A program made the translations under genes and the position numbers. DNA of 38,454 nt, taken from the NCBI RefSeq assembly GCF_015207655.1, contig NZ_JADEWN010000059.1:1-38454 (forward strand), in the 5' to 3' direction. The stretch comes from Gloeocapsopsis crepidinum LEGE 06123 (GTDB lineage: Bacteria; Cyanobacteriota; Cyanobacteriia; Cyanobacteriales; Chroococcidiopsidaceae). The notes beneath the pieces are model-generated. The model was not told the origin of the DNA, made no database searches, and saw only the letters and a program-made list of their open reading frames with translations. Positions 1 through 8,186 of this stretch are shown here, piece by piece (the first letter of the stretch is position 1; the number at the start of each line of letters is the position of its first letter).

Positions 1-1
1 C

Positions 2-127
2 CCCAACTACTGCATTCAGGGTTGATCTTCTCATTGCCACTGCACTCGATTTAATTAATCCCGTGCATTTGAAAAACTGGTTTACTCACTGTTGCTACTG
101 TGCCTCATAAAACTGCAATAGGCTGTA
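2..127. repeat. Left copy of 126-bp terminal inverted repeat
   Basis: These 126 bases are the exact reverse complement of 38329-38454 at the other end of the window; the match stops at base 128. Read outward (towards base 1), a short open frame begins MRRSTLNAVVG and runs off the end, which could be the start of a transposase. A multicopy element whose end faces this segment on both sides, with the assembly stopping in it, is the simplest reading. The length is close to a 127 k-mer overlap. The element family was not recognised. Confidence 0.85.
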
Positions 128-547
128 AGTTCAACCAAATGACTGATTAATAGCACAAAAAAATATATATAATCTTTAGATGGAAAAACTTTATACTTCA
201 AACTTAAGAGGTTTTTATACCAATTTTAAAAGAGTATCGATGCCTAATTATTCTATTTTTGCTTTTTGGGCGAAGAAGCTCATTTCTACGTAGCAAACTG
301 AAAGCAAAAGAGATTTATAAATAAGAGATATTTTTTTGATTTCTGAGTCGATTCATTAACTACGACACAAAAGGTAAAAAGTAATATATTGACTCGCGAT
401 TATATGCTGTTGTTCGTACACAGTAAGGTGGCGATCGCAAATACAAAAAGTTTAAATCTCGTTTGAGTCGGCACTGATATTCTGGAAAACCTCCCAAAGT
501 GTAGTTATCTAAGTCACAATGAAGAGAACCTCTATTGAGGAATAGAT
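128..547. other. AT-rich intergenic region, no gene seen
   Basis: No convincing coding sequence was found on either strand. The minus-strand frame at 360-632 overlaps the real small gene at 548-661 and is taken as its shadow. The stretch is AT-rich with runs of A and T, and has one HIP1 octamer near 432. It ends in a small hairpin, CCTC-tatt-GAGG (529-540), whose right arm is the ribosome binding site of the next gene. Confidence 0.6.
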
Positions 548-661
548 ATGTCAAAAGAGAAGAAAGGAAACAGAGAAGCCAAAAAGCCAAAAGCGAAATC
601 TGATGGCACAAAGAAGCAAAAAAAAGATGCAAATAGACATGATGGGCTAGGAGGGAAATAA
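548..661 (+). CDS. 37-residue Lys-rich small conserved protein (MSKEKKGNREAKKPK type)
   Basis: A 37-codon open frame begins with ATG at 548, preceded at seven bases by a GAGG ribosome binding site (537-540). The product starts MSKEKKGNREAKKPKAKS and is extremely basic (about 13 Lys). I recognise this N-terminus as that of a widespread family of very small bacterial proteins of unknown function, found chiefly in proteobacteria. It is presumably unstructured, and possibly nucleic-acid or ribosome associated, but that is inference from charge alone. A hairpin at 700-726 may end the transcript. No neighbour suggests an operon. The gene is too short for most gene callers. It could be spurious, but the family N-terminus, the ribosome site and the Lys-rich composition argue against that. 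Confidence 0.75.
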   Translation: MSKEKKGNREAKKPKAKSDGTKKQKKDANRHDGLGGK

Positions 662-699
662 GTCTTAGTCCTTTCCGTTGTTCCTTAATGACCCAGATA

Positions 700-735
700 T
701 GCCTCTGATCTAAAAAATCAGGGGCAAGTTTTAAA
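700..735 (+). terminator. Probable intrinsic terminator of the 37-aa gene
   Basis: Ten-base arms TGCCTCTGAT (700-709) and ATCAGGGGCA (717-726), with one G-T pair and a 7-base loop, are followed by a short T-rich stretch (AGTTTTAAATT). It lies between the small plus-strand gene and the 3' end of the convergent gene at 790-1632. Confidence 0.55.
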
Positions 736-789
736 TTCTTAACCTATTACTCTATCCCTTGTTGCAACTCTAGGGGACAATTTAATCTT

Positions 790-1632
790 TCAAAGACTTG
801 CTGCCATTTTCTGCCATTGTTTAAGTGCTGTTCGCACCGGCTTAACAGCTGTTTGATTAACTTTGTCTGTAACACTCTGGAACATTAACAAGCGATGTTT
901 ATTGCATTCCATCTCTGCATTTGGGCTGATTGCTAAAAACAGGTGCATATCTTTTCCATCAAAATAATGACATTCATATTGCATACTTCTTTCTTGACTT
1001 TCAGCTTCCCAGTTGATGCAGTAACACGCTTTATCAATTTGCCCAACAGTCAGTCTAAATAACTTAGGAGTTACACTTGCAGCATATTGACTGTACTTAA
1101 TTGCCTGTTTTTTAACACAACTCCACTCTATTTCTCCTAATGAAGCTTGTTCTTGCAGTAGTGCTAAGTAAGAACCTGAAGCTAGCATAAAAGCTCCAAC
1201 ACCTACAACATCTAAACTTTGTAGTTCTTGAATGATATAATTAAATTCGTCAAGCAGGTCATTGCTTTGTAGTGTATGGGTTTGAGGTTGCTTTAAATAT
1301 TCACCCATCAACTTTTTAAATGAATCGAGTTTAGCTTCAATTTTTATCAGCAAATTTTCATCAGCTGGTTGTCTGACGAGACTACGTACATCCTCAACAG
1401 CATTACCAATAAGTTGCGTATAATCTAGTTGGATAAATAATAGCTCGAGAATTTCAGCAGTATTTCTAGCAACTAAAGCCTCACTAACTTTTGCTAAAGT
1501 CCATTGCCAAGTTATTGTTAACCCCTGTGGGTAGCTTTCATGTAGAGTCAAAGCTAATCGTGATTTAGGTGGCACTTGAATCAATTGTGGTGGTGGCATC
1601 TTCGCGACTTTTGCTTCAATTTCTTCTAACAT
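790..1632 (-). CDS. Hypothetical protein, 280 aa
   Basis: This is a 280-residue protein of unknown function; no family was recognised. It starts MLEEIEAKVAKMPPPQ at an ATG with only a weak purine-rich upstream sequence. The N-terminal half is predicted helical and acidic. Around residues 143-163 there is one hydrophobic stretch (VVGVGAFMLASGSYLALLQ) that could be a buried helix or a single membrane segment. The C-terminal part has aromatic, strand-like sequence with several Cys (CYCINWE, YECHYFDGKDMHLFLAI). There is no signal peptide and no operon partner. Base composition resembles the surroundings and the frame is long and uninterrupted, so it is probably a real gene. Confidence 0.7.
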   Translation of the reverse strand: MLEEIEAKVAKMPPPQLIQVPPKSRLALTLHESYPQGLTITWQWTLAKVSEALVARNTAEILELLFIQLDYTQLIGNAVEDVRSLVRQPADENLLIKIEAKLDSFKKLMGEYLKQPQTHTLQSNDLLDEFNYIIQELQSLDVVGVGAFMLASGSYLALLQEQASLGEIEWSCVKKQAIKYSQYAASVTPKLFRLTVGQIDKACYCINWEAESQERSMQYECHYFDGKDMHLFLAISPNAEMECNKHRLLMFQSVTDKVNQTAVKPVRTALKQWQKMAASL

Positions 1633-2047
1633 GGTGATTCTTTTCTTTATTAGAGATTAATGAAGATTATTTGTGATGGACAGATATAGACAAACATAGC
1701 GGTCAGACTTCACTACTACTCGCGCAGGTAAAAAGTGCAAAACCAATAGTAGACGCGCTCATCTCGGTTATTAATATTTAGTTTTCAATATAAAACTTGT
1801 TTGTTTGGCACTCTAAAGCCAAAACCTATTTTAGCTACGTTATCTATCGTACCATCATTACTATATCACTCTGTGCTCTACTGTGTAAGCTAATTTGTCA
1901 GAGTATAATGAGGATATACCAACTAGCCTGCGAGCTTGTTCTTTAAATAATTCACCTTTTGACATCAAAGCTGGGTCTAATAACCTTTCCTCGTGCCGTC
2001 AGTTGTTTTTTTAAACAACTGGCTTAAGAAGGATTTTAATATCTGTG
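1633..2047. other. Intergenic region with one strong hairpin
   Basis: No gene was seen. The only clear structure is a perfect 9-bp stem at 2000-2021 (CAGTTGTTT / AAACAACTG, loop TTTT), just upstream of the Crp-type remnant. A termination or small-RNA role cannot be told from the sequence. The rest is probably decayed DNA belonging to the same degraded locus. Confidence 0.4.
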
Positions 2048-2270
2048 TATGACCCATCTAGAAATTAGCTATTGGCTGCTCTACCCCATGCAGCCTACCT
2101 AAACCTTTCTAACTTAGAGCGCGTTCCTTTACTATTTGAGCAGGGTTTCTATGAGCCTGGAGAACGGATGGAGTACGTCTACTTTCCCAATTGTAGATCG
2201 TCTCGGTTTAGAACAAGCTAGCTGTGAGTCTTATAAACTGATGAAATCAGAGTCAGACCGTTGGGGTTGA
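2048..2270 (+). pseudogene. Remnant of a Crp/Fnr-type regulator with large internal deletion
   Basis: The frame from 2048 reads PSRN-stop-LLAALPHAAYLNLSNLERV and then EQGFYEPGERMEYVYFPN. This matches the N-terminal start of the cyclic-nucleotide-binding fold of cyanobacterial Crp/Fnr regulators (usual LLAALP and YEPGE.IEYVYFPN motifs). After about 50 codons the frame breaks. In the next frame, 2196-2270 reads DRLGLEQASCESYKLMKSESD, matching the extreme C-terminus (DR..LE.ACECY..VK.EFDRLL) of the same family. The middle, including most of the cNMP domain and the whole winged-helix DNA-binding domain, is missing. An in-frame TAG at 2066 also interrupts the start. The family is normally about 220-240 residues, so this is a non-functional relic. 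Confidence 0.8.
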
Positions 2271-2313
2271 GAATTTGGTGAGACGCACTAAATGGTTGGT
2301 ACTGGAGAAAGTT

Positions 2314-2538
2314 TTAGCCTACTAAATCAACTAAAGCGTCCCCTTGGAAACGGATGACACGTAAGACTGAACTGCGATAATGCTCGGACGTAAATACCGA
2401 GAGGGTGACGTTGCTTTGATTATCTAGAATACGTTTTACTGTGCAGATCTGCATCTTATTGTTGCAGTAGGCAATGATGCGATCGCCAACCTTGATGTTC
2501 AACGCTTTAATTTTCAAGTGATCCTCGACTTGAGACAA
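2314..2538 (-). CDS. Small hypothetical protein, 74 aa (TTG start)
   Basis: This is a 74-residue protein of unknown function. The sequence (NIKVGDRIIAYCNNKMQICTVKRILD, then VTLSVFTSEHYRSSVLRVIRF) has the spacing of short beta strands seen in small SH3/KOW-like barrels, but I recognise no family. The only possible full-length start is TTG at 2538; the upstream frame is closed by a stop within 14 codons and holds no ATG or GTG. No good ribosome binding site is visible. It lies convergent to the Crp remnant. It could be a relic or a real small gene. Confidence 0.45.
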   Translation of the reverse strand: MSQVEDHLKIKALNIKVGDRIIAYCNNKMQICTVKRILDNQSNVTLSVFTSEHYRSSVLRVIRFQGDALVDLVG

Positions 2539-2697
2539 GGAAATAGCTGAGCTAAAAGAATATCTTGCTACGCTCTTTTACCCAGTAAATCTATATATTT
2601 ATCTTATCACATAACCACAAGAAGTATTTCTTTATCAGATTTGGTATTTTTCTGTCAAGGTAATTTATACTTAAGTTAATAACAACAGGTCATTAAG

Positions 2698-2898
2698 ATG
2701 AAAGCTTTATTAAAAAGCTCGATGCCATCCTCACTCCAGCTAATCATTGGGGGTGGCTTAAGGAACTCGACAACAATTGGAAAATCCATAGACAGCACGC
2801 ATACTTGTCTTTGCTGTTCAGACACCTTACTGCGTCACCTATGTGCAGGAAAACTCTACTGGCGTTGTAGCCACTGTTATCAAGCAATGCCCATTTAA
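2698..2898 (+). CDS. Small zinc-ribbon-like protein of cyanobacterial type, 66 aa
   Basis: This 66-residue protein has two Cys pairs in its C-terminal half: C37-x2-C40 and C57-x2-C60, in the context CCSDTLLRHL...YWRCSHCYQAMP. I recognise this LLRH..-x-G-x-YW.C..C.Q.MP pattern from a group of small cyanobacterial proteins of unknown function that probably bind one zinc through the four Cys. The first 30 residues are low in features and not conserved in appearance. It starts with ATG at 2698. It sits 95 bases upstream of the radical SAM gene in the same direction, but no functional link is evident. Confidence 0.7.
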   Translation: MKALLKSSMPSSLQLIIGGGLRNSTTIGKSIDSTHTCLCCSDTLLRHLCAGKLYWRCSHCYQAMPI

Positions 2899-2993
2899 AA
2901 AACGATTGCAGGCGAGATTATGTGCTTCAACTAAGTTAACCTAACCTGTGCAACTACTCATGTCAAAATAGACCAAAGCTACGCAGAGGTCTT

Positions 2994-4577
2994 ATGAAAG
3001 CTTTATTGCTTTACCCTCAGTTTCCCCAATCGTTTTGGTCTTACGATCGCTGCATGGAAATCGCAGGACTTAAAGCAGTCATTCCGCCACTAGGAATTAT
3101 AACAGTTGCAGCACTCTTACCCGAAGATTGGGAAATTAGATTTTGCGATCGCAACGTCAACCTCGAAACAGCAGCCGACTGGGAATGGTGCGATCTAGTC
3201 ATCATTTCTGCAATGTTAGTACAGAAACCGGATTTTCTTGTCCTCATTCAAAAAGCAGTACAGCTAGGGAAAAAAGTTGCCGTTGGTGGTCCCTATCCGA
3301 CATCTGTTCCACAAGATGCGCTTGATGCTGGAGCACACTATCTCATTCTAGACGAAGGGGAAATGACAGTTCCCCAATTTCTTGAAGCATTGACTCAAGG
3401 TAAAACACAGGGAATTTTTCGCTCGATTGAAAAACCAGACGTCACCCTTAGCCCAATGCCCCGCTTTGATTTGCTACAGCGGGATGCCTACTTCATGATG
3501 GCGATTCAGTTTTCTCGCGGTTGTCCATTCAACTGTGAATTTTGCGATATTATCTCGCTATATGGTCGCAAACCACGCACCAAAGAACCAAATCAAACCA
3601 TCGCAGAATTACAAGCACTTTATGATTTAGGCTGGCGAGGATCGCTCTTTATCGTTGACGATAACTTTATTGGCAATCAGCGTAATGTCAAACGCTTTTT
3701 ACGCGAACTCATTCCTTGGGTAAAGCAGCACAACTACCCATTTACCTTTATGACCGAAGCGTCGGTGAATTTAGCAGAAGATGATGAATTATTGCATCTG
3801 ATGAGTGAAGCAGGGTTCTATGCAGTGTTTCTAGGCATTGAAACTCCCGATCAAGACAGCCTACAAGTGACGCGAAAACTTCAAAATACTCGTAACCCAC
3901 TAGTCGAAGCTTGTCGCAAAATTAATCAAGCAGGTATGCTGATCTATGCAGGGTTCATCCTTGGCTTTGATGGAGAACGTTCGGGTGCAGGTGAACGAAT
4001 ACAAGCCTTTGTTGAACAGACTGGTATTCCTCAACCTATGCTAGGTATTCTGCAAGCATTACCTAATACTGCTTTGTGGAACCGACTTCAGAAAGAGCAA
4101 CGTTTAATTACAGACAACGGTATGACTCCTGTAGGAGATCAGAATAACCTGATGAATTTTGTCCCTACTCGCCCTATGGGTGAAATTGCTAAAGAGTATA
4201 CCGAAGGCTTTTGGACATTGTATGACCCTGCCAATTATCTTAGACGCTGTTTGCAGCAATGTCTCAGTATTAGTTTAATCCCAGGACGAAAGCAGACAAT
4301 GCAATTGCCTTCGGGTAAAGGACTGCGGCTTTTTGCCCAGTTAGTGTGGCATCAGGGCTTACGGCGTTCTGAAATTAGGAAGCAGTTTTGGCAGCAACTC
4401 TGGACAATCCTACGCACTAAGCCTCAAGTTCTCAATATGTATTTAGGTTTATGTGCCGCTGGAGAGCATTTTTGGGAGTATCGCGCTTTAGCAAGAGAAC
4501 GAATTACTCAACAGTTGGGGTACGATCCATTGCAATCTGTGCTACCTGAGCAAGAATCAATGCTAGTAAATACTTAA
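2994..4577 (+). CDS. B12-binding-domain radical SAM protein (DUF4070 type)
   Basis: This 527-residue protein has an N-terminal cobalamin-binding-like domain (about 1-140) and a radical SAM core (about 160-380). The SAM iron-sulfur ligands C177-x3-C181-x2-C184 lie in SRGCPFNCEFCDI. A C-terminal DUF4070-like region follows (from about 390). Members act on unactivated carbons, often as methyltransferases. The closest known function I can name is HpnP, the hopanoid C-2 methylase, which has this architecture and the same YP.FP.SFWS opening, but cyanobacteria carry several paralogues, so substrate assignment is not safe. An AGAGG at 2982-2986 supports the ATG start. It is cytosolic, monocistronic and ends before a bidirectional hairpin. 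Confidence 0.9.
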   Translation: MKALLLYPQFPQSFWSYDRCMEIAGLKAVIPPLGIITVAALLPEDWEIRFCDRNVNLETAADWEWCDLVIISAMLVQKPDFLVLIQKAVQLGKKVAVGGPYPTSVPQDALDAGAHYLILDEGEMTVPQFLEALTQGKTQGIFRSIEKPDVTLSPMPRFDLLQRDAYFMMAIQFSRGCPFNCEFCDIISLYGRKPRTKEPNQTIAELQALYDLGWRGSLFIVDDNFIGNQRNVKRFLRELIPWVKQHNYPFTFMTEASVNLAEDDELLHLMSEAGFYAVFLGIETPDQDSLQVTRKLQNTRNPLVEACRKINQAGMLIYAGFILGFDGERSGAGERIQAFVEQTGIPQPMLGILQALPNTALWNRLQKEQRLITDNGMTPVGDQNNLMNFVPTRPMGEIAKEYTEGFWTLYDPANYLRRCLQQCLSISLIPGRKQTMQLPSGKGLRLFAQLVWHQGLRRSEIRKQFWQQLWTILRTKPQVLNMYLGLCAAGEHFWEYRALARERITQQLGYDPLQSVLPEQESMLVNT

Positions 4578-4753
4578 GAATTATAGATACCTTACGACTC
4601 CCTTTGGGCTACTCAAACAAAATGTATTTTTATACACTCAGATGAGATTTTTCTAAGTAATTTTATTGGGGCAATGTTTATATAGCAAGCGAATTCATTC
4701 GCACTCACATTGATGCAGGAGGTTCATTCCTCTATTGAGAAATTTTATACAAG

Positions 4754-4788
4754 TGTGGGATAGCAAATACTAGACTCGCTATCCCACA
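4754..4788. terminator. Bidirectional hairpin between convergent genes
   Basis: Perfect 11-bp arms TGTGGGATAGC (4754-4764) and GCTATCCCACA (4778-4788), with a 13-base loop, lie between the convergent radical SAM and fasciclin genes. Neither side has a strong T run, so termination strength is uncertain. Just upstream, near 4688-4701, is a second small palindrome GCGAATTCATTCGC. Confidence 0.55.
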
Positions 4789-4816
4789 AATTAATATTGC
4801 CTATTGCAGCATTTGC

Positions 4817-5218
4817 TTATGCAGGAAGTAACACTGTGTCAATGACGTGGATAACGCCGTTATCAGCAGCTACATCTGGTGTTGCAACTGTGGCATCATT
4901 TACCTTAACGCCATTGGAAGCATCAATTTTTACATCTGAGCCTTCAACTGTGGTAGCTGAGTTCAGCTTGACAACATCAGCAGCCATTACCTTGCCTGAA
5001 ACGACATGATAAGTCAGAATCTTTTTGAGCTTTGGAATATCTTTAAGTAGTGCATCTACTGTACCTTCAGGAAGCTTAGCAAAAGCTTCATCTGTGGGTG
5101 CAAAGACAGTGAATGGACCCTTACCTTTTAAAGTATCGACTAAATTAGCAGCTTTGATTGCAGCAACTAGGGTATCAAACGAACCAGCCTTAACGGCAGT
5201 ATCAACAATGTCAGCCAA
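4817..5218 (-). CDS. Fasciclin (FAS1) domain protein, 133 aa
   Basis: A single FAS1 domain fills the protein: the H1-type motif [17 protein letters not shown] (about 34-50), the central [10 protein letters not shown], and the C-terminal [13 protein letters not shown]1 domains mediate adhesion or protein interaction. This cyanobacterial form has no signal peptide and is probably cytosolic or exported by another route. Translation appears to start at TTG (5218): the frame is closed by TAG four codons upstream, the MADIVDTA N-terminus is the usual one for this family, and TAGG lies eight bases upstream. It is monocistronic and convergent with the radical SAM gene. Confidence 0.88.
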   Translation of the reverse strand: MADIVDTAVKAGSFDTLVAAIKAANLVDTLKGKGPFTVFAPTDEAFAKLPEGTVDALLKDIPKLKKILTYHVVSGKVMAADVVKLNSATTVEGSDVKIDASNGVKVNDATVATPDVAADNGVIHVIDTVLLPA

Positions 5219-5299
5219 GTATGTTACCTAGTTTTGTGTAATCTGTTAACAACTATAAACTACTTTCTCAGAAATTGCACTGATCTCAATGTTTTATAG

Positions 5300-6553
5300 T
5301 TATTCCTGCAATCTAGTTTTAGAAACAATTCGCGTTTTCTTGCGATCGCCTTGGGAGAGTTCTTCTCCTGCTTGTAGCTGAGTCGCAGAAGTTTGCAATA
5401 CAGTTGCTGCGCCTTTGTCACCCATTTGCAGGGCAGTTTTTGCTGCGGTTTGCAGGAGTGTTGCCGCGCCTGCGCGATCGCCCTGTTGGAGTTTTGTCTC
5501 TGCAAGTTGCGTTTGGCGATATTTTGCTAATGCCAAGATATGAGTTTGGACTTGCGAATCAATCGCGGGTTGATAAGCGCGAGTGACGTTAGTCATGACA
5601 GGGATCGTTTCTGAGAGTAATCCTGTACGATTCATACCAGGATCGTCGTAGCGGACTTGCAATTGTGCGATCGCGCTTCTACCTTCTGGTAATTGTCCGA
5701 TATACAAGTTTGCCAAAACAACACGCTGTACTTTCATCAAGTCTCCTAAACGAACTGCAAAGCGTCCATCAGCTTCTTGTTGAATCGGTAACTCAATCGT
5801 ATCTGGTGCAACTTGGGCGATCGGTTTAAGTTCTGCAAGGCGCACCTTTGGCATCAGTGAAAATAGCAAATAAGCATTAGTGAGTCCTACCGTCGAGATG
5901 CGGTTAAATAAACGGCTAAACTCATCAACAGCTTGTTCGGGTTGCTCAATATAAGATAAAGTGCCACCACCCACATCTGCAATTTGCTCTAGAATATCTT
6001 GATTCCAGTGATCTCCAAAACCCAAAGCATTGAGTGTTAAATTGTAACTTGCCGCAAGTTCTGCAAATTTGAGACAGCGTTGATTGTCGCCATGTTCATT
6101 TTCACCATCAGTTAATAAAAACGCTTGAGAAATTGACTCTTTTTTGCCTTTAGCAAGTTCTTCAATTCCTAAGCGCATGCCATCATCAATCGCAGTTCCT
6201 CCTGCTGCTGAGAGGCGCTTGATTTGCCGTTTGATACTTTCAGGATCGTCAACAATTTGACTGGGAACCAGAACTTTGGCACGGTGATCGAAAACAACAA
6301 CACTTAGGCGATCTACTCCAGGCGTGAGGCGATCGACAAGTTCATTCGCTGCTTGTTTTACGGTTTCGAGGGGATGTCCTTTCATCGAACCACTGCGATC
6401 GAGAATCAGACAGAGGTTTAGTGGTACGCTGCGATCGAATTCAAATTCAGTTTGCGTATCCGCAGTAATCGAAATCGCTAACTGACGTTGAGTGTTAGAT
6501 TGAGTCGCATCTACGTTGGCATCATTCAGTGCAGGTTGGATAAAGACCTTCAT
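5300..6553 (-). CDS. von Willebrand factor A domain protein, 417 aa
   Basis: The vWA fold has a complete metal-binding MIDAS: DRSGS at 52-56, T120 in GGTAID, and D149 in LLTDGE. The domain spans about residues 40-225, followed by a beta-rich part (about 230-335) and an Ala/Gln-rich helical C-terminus (about 345-400) with repeated LLQTAAKTALQMG-like units. There is no signal peptide or membrane segment, so a cytosolic metal-dependent protein-interaction scaffold is likely; such proteins often work with kinases or AAA ATPases, none of which is adjacent. The ATG start is clear. It is divergent from clpR. Confidence 0.88.
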   Translation of the reverse strand: MKVFIQPALNDANVDATQSNTQRQLAISITADTQTEFEFDRSVPLNLCLILDRSGSMKGHPLETVKQAANELVDRLTPGVDRLSVVVFDHRAKVLVPSQIVDDPESIKRQIKRLSAAGGTAIDDGMRLGIEELAKGKKESISQAFLLTDGENEHGDNQRCLKFAELAASYNLTLNALGFGDHWNQDILEQIADVGGGTLSYIEQPEQAVDEFSRLFNRISTVGLTNAYLLFSLMPKVRLAELKPIAQVAPDTIELPIQQEADGRFAVRLGDLMKVQRVVLANLYIGQLPEGRSAIAQLQVRYDDPGMNRTGLLSETIPVMTNVTRAYQPAIDSQVQTHILALAKYRQTQLAETKLQQGDRAGAATLLQTAAKTALQMGDKGAATVLQTSATQLQAGEELSQGDRKKTRIVSKTRLQE

Positions 6554-6770
6554 AATCTTAAATTCCTAGCGAGGCGAGGAAAAATTGTTGATAACGAGTT
6601 TTTGTAAAAAGCGATCGCATAACAGTTATAACTAATACTCAGAATATCCTACGTCTGGGTCAGCAGGCTTAAGTATACTTGTATAGTGAGTAAACCGTAC
6701 TCCTGCTTCGTTTTAGCACGCGTTAGGATGTACTAAAGATAAAAGCTATATTTTAGGCAATTCATTGTCT

Positions 6771-7430
6771 ATGGAATCACCCATCAAGGCTGTTCAAGCG
6801 CCCTACTATGGCGATGACTTCTACCGTACACCGCCACCAGACTTACAATCCCTAATACTTAAGGAACGAATTGTTTACTTAGGGATGCCTTTAGTACCTG
6901 CGGTAACGGAACTACTCATTGCCGAATTACTATACTTACAGTCAGAAGATCCAGAAAAACCCATTCGAGTTTACATTAACTCAACAGGTACTTCGGGTTA
7001 CAGTGGCGAACTTGTCGGTTTTGAAACCGAAGCTTTCGCAATTTATGACACGATGAAGTATATCAAGCCTCCTATTCACACAATCTGTATTGGGATGGCG
7101 ATGGGAATGTCGGCAATGTTACTTAGTGCTGGCACAAAAGGCTGTCGTGCTAGCTTACCTCATGCGACGATTGTCTTGCATCAACCTAAAAGCTATGCTC
7201 AAGGTCAAGCTACTGATATTCAAATTCGCGCTAAAGAAGTGCTAGCAAATAAAGTTGCCATGCTTGATATTTTATCAAGTACCACTGGTCAACCCCGCGA
7301 AAAAATTGAAAAGGACATGGATCGGTTGTTCTACATATCTCCGCATGATGCTGTGGAGTATGGCTTAATTGATCGCGTGTTGACAAAAGAAGATCTCGCG
7401 AGTCCTCAACTACCAGCAGGAGTTTCGTAA
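6771..7430 (+). CDS. clpR: ClpR, catalytically inactive Clp protease subunit
   Basis: A 219-residue ClpP-fold protein. Aligned with the downstream ClpP3, the catalytic Ser of GLAASMG is Gly (GMAMGM) and the catalytic Asp of DRDFF is Leu (DRLFY), while His in LPHATIVLHQP remains. It also carries the extra loop STGTSGYSGELVGFETEAF typical of cyanobacterial ClpR. ClpR forms the mixed ClpP3/R heptameric ring that works with ClpC in the essential house-keeping protease. I prefer the ATG at 6771 (MESPIKAVQAPYYG, as in other ClpR proteins) over the TTG at 6765. It is the first gene of an operon with clpP3, 107 bases apart. Confidence 0.95.
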   Translation: MESPIKAVQAPYYGDDFYRTPPPDLQSLILKERIVYLGMPLVPAVTELLIAELLYLQSEDPEKPIRVYINSTGTSGYSGELVGFETEAFAIYDTMKYIKPPIHTICIGMAMGMSAMLLSAGTKGCRASLPHATIVLHQPKSYAQGQATDIQIRAKEVLANKVAMLDILSSTTGQPREKIEKDMDRLFYISPHDAVEYGLIDRVLTKEDLASPQLPAGVS

Positions 7431-7445
7431 TTACTAGCTAGTAGC

Positions 7446-7511
7446 TAGTTTTGAATTTTGAGTCCTCAAAACTCTCTTAAACTCAAAACTCAAAACTCAA
7501 AACTCAAAACT
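7446..7511. repeat. Heptamer tandem repeat and inverted copy between clpR and clpP3
   Basis: Four tandem ACTCAAA heptamers plus ACT occupy 7481-7511. The segment 7446-7462 (AGTTTTGAATTTTGAGT) is a near-perfect reverse complement of the first 17 bases of that tract, so the spacer can fold into a hairpin. Short tandem heptamers in intergenic DNA are common in many cyanobacteria. The copy number could affect the clpR/clpP3 mRNA. Confidence 0.75.
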
Positions 7512-7537
7512 CTCTACACTAAACTTGGAGTGTTACT

Positions 7538-8131
7538 ATGCCAATTGGCGTTCCTCAAGTCCCCTATCGGATGCCAGGAGGGGCTTATACTCAGTGGATT
7601 AACATCTACACTCGTCTTTCTCTAGAACGCATTATTTTTCTAGGAAGAGATGTTGATGACGAAATCGCTAACCAAATCATTGCCATGATGTTGTATCTGG
7701 ATTCCGAAGATCCAGGTAAGGATATTTACCTTTACATCAACTCGCCTGGTGGTATGGTAACATCGGGTATGGCAATCTACGACACCATGCAACACATCAA
7801 ATCAGATGTGGTAACAATTTGTGTTGGTTTAGCAGCTTCGATGGGTTCTTTCTTGTTAGCAGCGGGAACCAAAGGGAAGAGACTTGCACTACCTCATTCG
7901 CGAATTATGATTCACCAACCTTCTGGTGGAACTCGTGGACAAGCAACTGACATTGAAATTGAAGCACGAGAAATTTTACGAATTCGTCACCAGTTGAACC
8001 AGATTTATGCTGATAATACTGGTCAACCAATCGAGAAAATAGAAAAAGACATGGATCGTGACTTTTTCATGTCGGCTGAAGAAGCAAAACAGTACGGTTT
8101 GATTGACCAAGTAATCGAAGAAAGACCGTAG
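7538..8131 (+). CDS. clpP: ATP-dependent Clp protease proteolytic subunit (ClpP3 type)
   Basis: A 197-residue serine peptidase of the ClpP family with an intact triad: S101 in GLAASMGS, H126 in RIMIHQP, and Asp in DRDFF. Position directly after clpR is the arrangement known for cyanobacterial clpP3, so it should be the active partner in the ClpP3/R core that degrades ClpC-delivered substrates in the cytosol. GGAG at 7527-7530 fits the ATG at 7538. There is no propeptide-like extension beyond the usual short N-terminus. Assignment to the P3 paralogue rests on gene order. Confidence 0.95.
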   Translation: MPIGVPQVPYRMPGGAYTQWINIYTRLSLERIIFLGRDVDDEIANQIIAMMLYLDSEDPGKDIYLYINSPGGMVTSGMAIYDTMQHIKSDVVTICVGLAASMGSFLLAAGTKGKRLALPHSRIMIHQPSGGTRGQATDIEIEAREILRIRHQLNQIYADNTGQPIEKIEKDMDRDFFMSAEEAKQYGLIDQVIEERP

Positions 8132-8133
8132 AA

Positions 8134-8180
8134 GTTAGCCATTAGTTGATAGCTTATTGCTAATGGCTAATGGCTAATTA
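8134..8180. repeat. GCTAAT-type intergenic repeat with hairpin
   Basis: TTAGCCATTAG is followed 14 bases later by its complement CTAATGGCTAA, then a further TGGCTAA copy, just before the J-domain gene. Related GGCAATTAGCTAAACGCTAATGG sequence occurs at about 19175-19197. It is an interspersed intergenic repeat of a kind common in cyanobacteria and a possible weak terminator of the clp operon. Confidence 0.55.
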
Positions 8181-8186
8181 TTGATA

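Noticed and set aside
360-632. Minus-strand frame of 90 codons, hydrophobic
   Set aside because: It overlaps the 37-codon Lys-rich gene in the opposite frame; AAG/AAA-rich DNA gives Phe/Leu-rich shadow frames, and it has no family features.
7481-7511. Heptamer tract as a CRISPR-like array
   Set aside because: The repeats are directly tandem without spacers.
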